From: Desulfobaculum xiamenense
GTDB lineage: Bacteria > Desulfobacterota > Desulfovibrionia > Desulfovibrionales > Desulfovibrionaceae
Length of the DNA stretch: 64,000 bases
Assembly (NCBI RefSeq): GCF_011927665.1
Contig: NZ_JAATJA010000001.1
Coordinates: 291,019-355,018 of the forward strand
Reading direction: 5' to 3'
Both the position numbers and the translations under genes were made by a program. Position 1 is the stretch's first letter. Every line of letters begins with the position of its first letter. Under the pieces are notes generated by a model, which was given only the letters and a program-made list of their open reading frames with translations, did not search any database and was not told where the DNA came from. Shown piece after piece: positions 57,326-64,000 of the stretch.

Positions 57326-58489
57326 ATGCGCGTTTTTCTGATCACGATGATGGTCTGCCTTGTCTGCGTTGGGCAGGCCATGGCGGACTGGTCGCGTCCG
57401 CTTGCGCCCGCTGCGGGCCGCATTCTGCACGAGGCGCAGCAATTGATGCAACGCGGAGAGACTGAGCGTGCCGGGCGGATTCTGGCCGGGTATGTGGAGG
57501 GTCGCGAGCGCCCGCATCCGCTTGGGAGTCTCATCTACGGGAACTGGCTCATGGAGGCGAGGCGCGTGGACGATGCCGCCGCCGTCTACGAGGCTGCGCT
57601 GGCTGACGAACCCGGTAGTGCGGACATCCTCATGAACCTCGGCGTGGCACGCTATCGGCAGAAGCGCTTCGCGGAGGCTGGGGAGTTGTTTCTGCGGGCT
57701 GCGGACCAGAGCGATAGGCCGCGCCTTGGCCTGCGGCATCAGGCGGCCGCATGTCTGTTTCAGGGGGGCGATGCGGCACGCGCAGTGGACGTGCTCGCTC
57801 CGCTGGTCGATCTGCCGGGTGCGAAGGCTCCGTGGGTGCGACTCATGGTCCACTGCCTTGTTCAGCTCGAACGCTGGGACAGGGCCGAAGGGGTGCTGCT
57901 GCGCTTTTTGCGCATGCACCCTGATGACGCGTGCTACTGGAAGTTACTCGCCAATGTGCGCTCGGAACGTCAGCGCTATCGGCAGGCGGCCGCCGCGCTG
58001 GAAATTGCCTATCGTCTCAAGCCCCCCACCCAGAAGGAGCGCGAGACGCTTTCCCAGCTTTACATGTACGTGGGGGCGCCGCTTATGGCCGCGCGTGCGC
58101 TGGAGGGCGCGTTTTCGGATGCGCCGTCGCCGGAGCTTTGCGACCGCATGGCCCGGGCCTATCTGTGTGCCGGACGACGCAATGAGGCCTTGAGGATGCT
58201 CGATGTCGGATTGCGGCAGAAGCCCTGCGGCAGGCGCTGGCTGGAGAAGGGGCGCATCCTCTACGCGGCGAGGCGCTACGATGCCGCTGCCGACGCGCTG
58301 ACCCGTGCTGCGGTCCACGGTGAGAGGTCCGGACAGGCCCATTATCTGCTCGGGCTCGTGGAATGGGAGCGTCGCAATTGGGACGCCGCGCGAGAGAACT
58401 TCCGCATTGCCGCGAACACCGGGCGCTTTCGCGAACAGGCGACGCGGGCATTGGCTTCACTTGAGACGCTGGCGCAGACTCAAGGCTAG
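57326..58489 (+). CDS. Exported TPR protein of the TonB2-type cluster
   Basis: A 387-residue protein with signal peptide (1-20, ending AMAD) and eight or more TPR units across residues 45-385, for example AAAVYEAALADEPGSADILM and AGELFLRAADQ. TPR genes regularly close DUF3450-TtpC-ExbBD-TonB clusters; in Vibrio such proteins assist TonB2-dependent uptake. It starts 4 bp after tonB and ends before a terminator, so it is the last gene of the operon. Confidence 0.85.
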   Translation: MRVFLITMMVCLVCVGQAMADWSRPLAPAAGRILHEAQQLMQRGETERAGRILAGYVEGRERPHPLGSLIYGNWLMEARRVDDAAAVYEAALADEPGSADILMNLGVARYRQKRFAEAGELFLRAADQSDRPRLGLRHQAAACLFQGGDAARAVDVLAPLVDLPGAKAPWVRLMVHCLVQLERWDRAEGVLLRFLRMHPDDACYWKLLANVRSERQRYRQAAAALEIAYRLKPPTQKERETLSQLYMYVGAPLMAARALEGAFSDAPSPELCDRMARAYLCAGRRNEALRMLDVGLRQKPCGRRWLEKGRILYAARRYDAAADALTRAAVHGERSGQAHYLLGLVEWERRNWDAARENFRIAANTGRFREQATRALASLETLAQTQG

Positions 58490-58524
58490 GCGGTGCAAAG
58501 GGGTTCGATGGTGAACCAAAGAGA

Positions 58525-58552
58525 GAGGAGGGCGTGCCCCTCCTTTTTTTTG
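58525..58552 (+). terminator. Rho-independent terminator of the yej-ton operon
   Basis: GAGGAGGG pairs with CCCCTCC around a short CGTG loop, followed by eight T. Confidence 0.9.
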
Positions 58553-59000
58553 TCTGTAGCGTCGGTGAACGCATTGAAAGTGAATGCTACTTGCGTGTGT
58601 CACGTGTGATGAAAGGAATGTGCCCGATGGAATTCGTTCGTACCATTCGTTGGTGAGAACGCCACGGGCTTCACATCGAGCACATTCCGCGAGAGGAAGC
58701 CTCAACGGTATCTCCGGGGGGTTCCCTCAAAGAGGGTCGGACCGTCCTGGCCGACGTCAAGGCTTCGTGAGGTCAATCTAGTCTCTCTTGAACTGCGTGG
58801 TCAATCGTTAGATCAAGGCATGAGTCCAACGCCGCATGCTTTTCCATTTTCTGCTTATCAAGGATAAAGTCGGTAATCGCTAGCGCTATGTAATTTTACG
58901 CGCATTCTGCATCCCTGCCATTCGTGCGTGCCGCGCATTGCGTAACGCTGTGTCTCTATCCCGTTTCGTGATGAGCGATCCCAAACGCAAGGAGTGACGG
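58553..59000. other. Gene-free spacer before tail-fibre gene
   Basis: About 450 bp of mixed composition. There is an imperfect inverted repeat CTTGA-A-CT / AG-A-TCAAG around 58788-58818. Short open frames (for example 58457-58705 on the minus strand, with a Cys pair) lack ribosome sites. An AAGGAG site at its end belongs to the tail-fibre gene. It may be a recombination scar, but no attachment site or repeat pair was found. Confidence 0.4.
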
Positions 59001-61634
59001 ATGAGTGTTGAATCGACAGTGGGCCGGACCCGGTATGAGGGGAACGGCAGTGCCACGGGGTTTCCCGTGGGGTTTTCCTTTGACGACCCGGCGCATGTGC
59101 GGGTGGTGCTGCGTCGGCCTTCGGCCACGGTGCCGGGAACCATGGAGGATGTGGACCTCGTGCCTGACGTGGATTTCCTGCTCACCGGTGACGGCGCGGC
59201 GGGCGAGGGTATGGTGCGCTATCCGCGTTCCGGCGCGCCCATGCCCGAGGGCTGGACGCTGACCATCGTGCAGAACGTGCCGCTGACGCAGGAACGGAGC
59301 TGGTCCAACGCCGACGCCATCGACGTGCGCGAGATCGAGAAGGCGGACGACAAGCTGACGCGCATCTGCCAGCAGCTGAAGGAGGAAGTCGGCCGATGCG
59401 TGAAGGTTGCCGTGACCTCGGACACCGCCCCCGCCGACTATCTCGACGAGGTGCGAAATGCCAGCGGCAGCGCGCAGGCTTCCGCCACGGATGCATGGGC
59501 GGCGCGCGGCGAGGCTGTGGCGGCACGCATTGCGGCGCAGAGCGCGAGCGCGGAGGCCGTGAGCGCGCGAAATGCGGCGGGCGCACACCGCACGGCCGCG
59601 CAGGCGGCCCTTGCCGAGACGAAGAGCGTGGCCGATGCGGGCAAGGCGGCGATTACGGATGCGCGCTCGCAGGCGGAACATGCCGTTTCGACCCTGCGCG
59701 GGCAGGCCGTGGGCGACATCTTCGCCGCGCGGGGCGAGGCAGAGAACGCGGTGGCCACGCTGCGTACGCAGGCCGAGAATGCCGTGAAGGCCACGCGCGA
59801 TGCGGCCAAGGCGGATGTGACCGAGACCGGGAATCAGACGGCGGCACAGGTGAGGGCTGAAGGCACGGCGCAGGTGGGGCAGGTGAAGGCCGAGTCCACC
59901 GCCGCGCAACGGGCCATCGCCAACGCCGAATCCGCCTGTCAGGACCGCCAGACCATCCTCAACACCGCCCTCGCCGACCTCATCGCGGGGCGAGCGGTGG
60001 GCACGGAAGGAAAGTGGCGGCTGGTGGCGATGGAGACGGTGGTATGCGACTTTATGGCATGGATTGATCATTACTCGGTGGGGCCATTCACATCTATGAG
60101 GATCGTTGGAACTCACCCCGATTTAACAATGGGTAAGGTGCTCGACTACTTGGATTCGTTCGGTGTTGCTGTTGGGTATGTAACATCGGACAGTGGGGCT
60201 ATGTATGAAGTGTTCCGTGCATTACCCACAACCTTCCACATTCACCCAAAGCACGGGGACGTGGCCTCGGATTTCACCGCTGGAAAGCAATACACCGTCA
60301 TGATTTTCCGCTCGTCATCCGCTCCCGATGATCAGCAGTCAGGAGACCTTGATGTCGCAGACATTTTCCTCGGTGGGCGGATCGAGTCGCTGTACAATGA
60401 TGAGTACGTCGCGGGCGTGTATGCATCCGGCTGCAGCGGTTGGGCCGTTGGCGGAACCGCATACAACAACACATATGACAGCGCGACGAACGTTGTCACG
60501 ACCGATCCAACTGCGTCCGACGAGGACTCCGGAAAGACGTTCATTTACAGACTCGCCACACCAGTGACGGCAAACCGGGTCCGCATCACGGGTGAACTCC
60601 TCGCGACCTCCGGGGCCGGGTCTATCAACATAATCGGAAACGGGCCTGATCTGCACTGCGGATACGGCGTTACAGGGTGGTCAAAAGGCTCCACAACCAC
60701 GGTTGAGATTACGCTGCCTACCGCGATTGTTTTTGAATATTTCTACCTGTTCTCGAATATCAAAAGCGTCGTTGATCATCTCCGCATCGACAGGATCGAA
60801 TTCCGGCTTGTTGACGCGCCAGATTTGAGTCTGCTCGCCGTCGGGGACGACGCAGTGCTGAACCCGGCCTACTGGGAGGGCAAGACGTGGAAAAGCCAGT
60901 TGCTGGGGGATGCTATTTTTAGTGCCAGCATCGTCGGTCTGAAATTGGCACGGAAGAAATTCGGGAACGCCATGGCGGTGGAGTTTCTCACCGCCGATAG
61001 AACGTGGCTGGCATCCCCGAAGTGCGTGTGGCCGCCTAGCGGCGTGGGCCACACCGAGGACGACGTCCAGAACAAGATATTCTTTGATGCCGGGCAGGTG
61101 TACGCCGCTCTCGGGTATGCATCCGCCGAGGATATGCGCCTCAATAGCGCTGTGCGCGTACGGTACAAGACGAGAGCACGGGTGCTACAACCAATACATT
61201 ACCCATACACCCCTGTCGTTGTTCCGTGGCACGCGCTGTACGTTAATGGCAGCGCCGAACCTACCGTGGCGCAGTTCGCATGGAACCTCATTAATTCCGT
61301 GCAGACGTTCAACAGTAATGCAACCCGGCGGTATGCAGCAAAGCGAATTGATGTTCGTGAACCTACACAGTATGTGGGTAAGGTGTATGTTGATGGAATC
61401 GTCCGCGATGGGGCGGCTAACGACAACGCCGTTTTGTTACACGTACATCTTTATGCGCAGGGCGGGACATATCGTGTGGGCGTCCTGTTTAGCGAGCTAG
61501 TTATTGATAATACCCGCCTCGGGTTCGGCGGTCTGCTGTCCGCAATCAGTAACGTCATCACCAAGATCGACGACAACGGCAACACCGTCCTGTGTGGATA
61601 CATGAGCTACGACACCGGCATCGCCGTGGCCTAG
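59001..61634 (+). CDS. Phage tail-fibre protein (T7-type N-terminal domain)
   Basis: An 877-residue protein. Residues 1-140 match the T7-like tail-fibre attachment domain: RYEGNGSATGFPVGFSFDDP, FLLTGDGAAGEGMVRYPRSG and DDKLTRICQQLKEEVGRCVKV (in part). Residues 150-325 are an Ala/Glu-rich coiled coil with repeated AEN/ATR units, as in trimeric fibre shafts. From about residue 345 the composition changes: lower GC, more Asn, Thr and Tyr; this is the likely receptor-binding tip. No capsid, tail or integrase gene lies beside it, so it is an orphan or remnant. Confidence 0.85.
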   Translation: MSVESTVGRTRYEGNGSATGFPVGFSFDDPAHVRVVLRRPSATVPGTMEDVDLVPDVDFLLTGDGAAGEGMVRYPRSGAPMPEGWTLTIVQNVPLTQERSWSNADAIDVREIEKADDKLTRICQQLKEEVGRCVKVAVTSDTAPADYLDEVRNASGSAQASATDAWAARGEAVAARIAAQSASAEAVSARNAAGAHRTAAQAALAETKSVADAGKAAITDARSQAEHAVSTLRGQAVGDIFAARGEAENAVATLRTQAENAVKATRDAAKADVTETGNQTAAQVRAEGTAQVGQVKAESTAAQRAIANAESACQDRQTILNTALADLIAGRAVGTEGKWRLVAMETVVCDFMAWIDHYSVGPFTSMRIVGTHPDLTMGKVLDYLDSFGVAVGYVTSDSGAMYEVFRALPTTFHIHPKHGDVASDFTAGKQYTVMIFRSSSAPDDQQSGDLDVADIFLGGRIESLYNDEYVAGVYASGCSGWAVGGTAYNNTYDSATNVVTTDPTASDEDSGKTFIYRLATPVTANRVRITGELLATSGAGSINIIGNGPDLHCGYGVTGWSKGSTTTVEITLPTAIVFEYFYLFSNIKSVVDHLRIDRIEFRLVDAPDLSLLAVGDDAVLNPAYWEGKTWKSQLLGDAIFSASIVGLKLARKKFGNAMAVEFLTADRTWLASPKCVWPPSGVGHTEDDVQNKIFFDAGQVYAALGYASAEDMRLNSAVRVRYKTRARVLQPIHYPYTPVVVPWHALYVNGSAEPTVAQFAWNLINSVQTFNSNATRRYAAKRIDVREPTQYVGKVYVDGIVRDGAANDNAVLLHVHLYAQGGTYRVGVLFSELVIDNTRLGFGGLLSAISNVITKIDDNGNTVLCGYMSYDTGIAVA

Positions 61635-61643
61635 GAGGATAGG

Positions 61644-62168
61644 ATGTTCAAGACATTCGAGGATGTGGAGCGCGTGGCGCGGGCCGGAAAGCCCGAGCAT
61701 GTTCTGGATATGTTTGTGGAATCATACCTACGCGGCGAAGCCCTGCGCGCGCTCTATCGCGTGACGCTGGTCGAGGGCGAGGTGGAGACTGGCGACGCGG
61801 GCGGCGCGGGCGAGACGGCCGGTGCCGACGGCGTGGGGGCTACAGGCGAGACGGCTGGTGCCGAAGGCGTGCGCGGTGCAGGCCCGGATGCCGTCGCGTC
61901 AATCGACGAGGCGGCCTTTCGCGCATGGCTGGCCGAACGCATGCAGGGCGAAACCTTCGCGCCGCCGGAGCTTGCCACCACCGAGGTGGAGGCCTTCAAG
62001 CGCGCCCACTACGCCATGTTCCGCGAGGGAGCCTACGGCACGTGGGAGCAGCAGCTCGACATGCAATACCACGGCACATGGCAGGCCCATATGGAGGCGG
62101 TCAAGGCCGCGTGGCCGAAGCCGGAGAACGTGCCCGAGCAGAACACGCTGGCCGAGGCGGGGGCGTAG
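61644..62168 (+). CDS. Small protein downstream of tail fibre, possibly fibre-assembly related
   Basis: A 174-residue acidic protein with a strong AGGAGG site 9 bp after the tail-fibre stop. The N-terminal 45 residues are helical, then a low-complexity stretch (about residues 50-80) repeats the pattern GETAGADGVGA / GETAGAEGVRG. The C-terminal part has FRAWLAERMQGETFAPPEL and MQYHGTWQAHMEAVKAAWP. Position suggests a tail-fibre assembly or chaperone gene, but no known chaperone motif was seen. Confidence 0.6.
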   Translation: MFKTFEDVERVARAGKPEHVLDMFVESYLRGEALRALYRVTLVEGEVETGDAGGAGETAGADGVGATGETAGAEGVRGAGPDAVASIDEAAFRAWLAERMQGETFAPPELATTEVEAFKRAHYAMFREGAYGTWEQQLDMQYHGTWQAHMEAVKAAWPKPENVPEQNTLAEAGA

Positions 62169-62183
62169 CGGCGGGGCTTCCGG

Positions 62184-62206
62184 AATCGAGTCACAAATCG
62201 AGTCAC
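62184..62206. repeat. Tandem 11-mer repeat
   Basis: AATCGAGTCAC occurs twice, 1 base apart, just after the previous stop codon, with a degenerate third copy (GCCGAGTCG) near 62215. Confidence 0.75.
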
Positions 62207-62236
62207 GAATTCTTGCCGAGTCGTAACCCAACGAAA

Positions 62237-62276
62237 AACGGGCCTTCAGATTTTCATCTAAAGGCCCGTTCTTATT
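62237..62276 (+). terminator. Rho-independent terminator
   Basis: AACGGGCCTT and AAGGCCCGTT pair over 10 bp, with inner AGAT/ATCT pairing, followed by CTTATT. It ends the tail-fibre unit. Confidence 0.85.
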
Positions 62277-62432
62277 GGCGAATGGCGATGGATGGTCTGA
62301 GCTTTGACGTTGACAGACTGGAATCATTGTCAGTTTTTGGGTGTTTGATAATTATTCTTCGGTAAGTTGTCGGCAGGCTGGAATCAATTGTATATGGTTA
62401 GTTGGACAGGTATTTGCGGGGGGATTGAAAGC

Positions 62433-63782
62433 TTAATTCTGTGCAGTTCCAGAAAATTGCTTAGATATGAATGTGGCATATGAGTCTGTCATGCCCGTAA
62501 TAAAATCGATGACTCTTAGGTAAGAGTTGTAAATTTTGTCTTGATCCGTGGGGGCATTAACGCCCATGAGGGAAAGAGCCTGCGATTGTCTGTAGGTAAG
62601 AGTCTTGTTGAAGACTTGATTGTAGCACGCAGGAATGAAGACATCAAGGAGCCGTTTATACAGAGTATAAGATCCAATTTCGAGGGCTGTCTTTTGGGGG
62701 TTTTTAATTATTTTTGTATAAAAAATATCCTTGGCATCTGACATGTATTTCTTCGTATCATCATCTGCGTATTTGGTGATTGGCCCTTTGTGGGTGTTGG
62801 AAATTATGGACTCGTACTGCTCTTTGAAGGCCTCAATGGTTGAGTCCATAAGGGCTCCAATCGTTAGCGTTCTGACCATGCTGGTCCGTCGCCTGTCAGA
62901 GTCCATAGATGATAATTTCCCTTTGTCGATGTTGTTTTTGCCACATAATGGTTCTGTAATTTTGATGATGTCGTCTAAATTGATAATGTTAAGTTCTCTT
63001 GCGTCTTCCATGTCAATAATTCTGTAACATATGTCATCAGCTGCTTCGCTCAGGTATGAAAGGGGATGGCGAAAAGTATCGTTGCCTGATATGAGGTTGA
63101 GGCTGGAAAATATATTGTTGAATATATCTTGCTCGGCTTGGTAGTAGTTGAATTTCGTAGAATTTCTGCCCGCTGCTTGGTGCGATGAGTTGGGATACTT
63201 AACCATTGTCGCAATCGTCGGATATGTTAGTCTCAACCCTCCAGAATCTTTATTGTTTTCGATAGAGTTTATAACTCGAAATCCTTGTGCGTTTCCGTCT
63301 ATCGCCTGAAAATCTGTTCGTTGGGCGGCAGTGAGTGGCTCGATATATAGATAGTTTATCGGGTCTTTGAACCAATCTTGGATCGCGGATTCGCCTGCGT
63401 GTCCAAACGGAGGGTTGCCGATATCATGTGCTAGACATGCAGCTTGTACAATTTCACCGATGTTTTCCGGTTGAAAAGGATTTGGAAGCGCTTGAATGCC
63501 TTTTAAAAAATAACCCACGCGAGTGCCGAGGGTTTTGCCAACACAGCTGACTTCCAAAGAGTGTGTTAGGCGATTATGGATGTGGTCGTTTCGAGTTAGT
63601 GGATGAACTTGCGTTTTCTTTGAAAGTCGTCTGAAAGAACTCGAGAAAATGATTCGGTCGTAGTCTATAATGAAAGGGTTGCGTTGCGGGTTAAATTCAA
63701 AAACACTGTTTTCTTTACGAGAAAAACGGTGTGGATGTAATAACTTTTCCCATATTGCTTGCTGTTCAGTGGGTGAAAGCAT
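62433..63782 (-). CDS. dgt: Deoxyguanosinetriphosphate triphosphohydrolase (dGTPase)
   Basis: A 449-residue HD-domain enzyme that hydrolyses dGTP (or other dNTPs) to nucleoside and triphosphate. The metal ligands are visible: His74 in RLTHSLEVS, His119-Asp120 in LAHDIGNPPFGHAGE, and a late Asp in SEAADDICYRIIDMEDA. The start of the family, SSSFRRLSKKTQVHPL, is present. The gene is far more AT-rich than the rest of the window and rich in Asn, Ile and Lys codons, signs of transfer. No ribosome site; the promoter leaves almost no leader. Confidence 0.9.
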   Translation of the reverse strand: MLSPTEQQAIWEKLLHPHRFSRKENSVFEFNPQRNPFIIDYDRIIFSSSFRRLSKKTQVHPLTRNDHIHNRLTHSLEVSCVGKTLGTRVGYFLKGIQALPNPFQPENIGEIVQAACLAHDIGNPPFGHAGESAIQDWFKDPINYLYIEPLTAAQRTDFQAIDGNAQGFRVINSIENNKDSGGLRLTYPTIATMVKYPNSSHQAAGRNSTKFNYYQAEQDIFNNIFSSLNLISGNDTFRHPLSYLSEAADDICYRIIDMEDARELNIINLDDIIKITEPLCGKNNIDKGKLSSMDSDRRRTSMVRTLTIGALMDSTIEAFKEQYESIISNTHKGPITKYADDDTKKYMSDAKDIFYTKIIKNPQKTALEIGSYTLYKRLLDVFIPACYNQVFNKTLTYRQSQALSLMGVNAPTDQDKIYNSYLRVIDFITGMTDSYATFISKQFSGTAQN

Positions 63783-63790
63783 GGTGTTTG

Positions 63791-63819
63791 TGTATAGTTT
63801 TGTTGCAGAGTGTTGTTAA
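63791..63819 (-). promoter_or_regulatory. Promoter of the dGTPase gene, apparently leaderless
   Basis: Minus strand TTAACA and TATACA are separated by 17 bp. The -10 box ends 8 bp before the start codon, so transcription should begin within about two bases of the ATG. The remaining 181 bp to the window end are AT-rich with no recognisable gene. Confidence 0.55.
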
Positions 63820-64000
63820 GCAAAATTATTGACTAGGTTTCTTGTGCGTTGTTGTTAAAGCATTTCCGAAAGTGATGAGACAGATTGTCGCATGATTATA
63901 TGTCATAATTTTTCAGTTGGTGGAGAGGTCTTGTTGCTGTTTTTCTGACCTTAAGTTGTATATTATTGTTAAATGTTGTGATGTTGTCAATGGTGTCGCT

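Noticed and set aside
58553-59000. Small Cys-containing frames as genes in the spacer before the tail fibre
   Set aside because: No ribosome sites, no consistent codon use and no recognisable family.
62184-62400. Repeats near the tail-fibre end as phage attachment sites
   Set aside because: The 11-mer copies are tandem, not flanking an element, and no integrase or tRNA is present.

Overview
The window is a GC-rich, gene-dense bacterial chromosome segment. Its gene content and order suggest a Gram-negative sulfate reducer of the Desulfovibrio group; this is inference from gene families, since no rRNA is present. Pointers include the rsfS-gpmI pair, a DivIVA/YggT/DUF167/DUF465 string running into ilvBNC, small lineage-type Cys-rich proteins, LPS-type glycosyltransferases, a TonB-dependent receptor and TatA. 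I saw no rRNA, tRNA, CRISPR array or insertion sequence.

Layout. 1-4.2 kb: the start of a phenylacetate-CoA ligase, then rsfS, gpmI and a glycosyltransferase. 4.3-9.2 kb (minus strand): an LPS/glycan cluster of two GT4 enzymes and one GT9 enzyme, a DMT transporter and a LOG-family protein. 9.4-13.6 kb: a beta-CASP nuclease-like protein, rsmD, coaD, miaA and sixA. 13.8-19.2 kb: a cell-envelope group made of a TPR-amidase, a TPR protein, an LPP20-like protein, an SLH lipoprotein and an exported unknown. 19.3-27.2 kb: a pgsA-like gene, tatA, HAD, yggT, divIVA-like, DUF167 and DUF465 genes, then ilvB-ilvN-ilvC with an attenuator-like structure before ilvC. 27.4-38.8 kb: AraC-azlCD, murI, a DDAH-like enzyme, a polar amino-acid ABC transporter, a MalY/PatB-type C-S lyase, a thioredoxin, a DUF3800-like protein and small unknowns.

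39.1-58.5 kb is the most coherent system. On the minus strand lie a TonB-dependent receptor, a 981-residue M16 zinc protease of PqqL/FusC type and an ABC-2-like module. Divergent from these is a tightly overlapping ten-gene unit: yejABEF (peptide importer), DUF3450, a TtpC-like MotA/TolQ protein, exbB, exbD, tonB and a TPR protein. Fur-box-like sequences precede both the receptor and the divergent protease/yejA promoters. Together they read as an iron-regulated route: outer-membrane uptake of a protein or peptide, periplasmic cleavage, and import of the peptides, with its own TonB motor.

58.5-64 kb is an accessory zone. It holds about 450 bp without a gene, an orphan phage tail-fibre gene whose 3' part differs in composition from its 5' part, a small partner gene, and an AT-rich dGTPase gene that looks recently acquired and has an apparently leaderless promoter.
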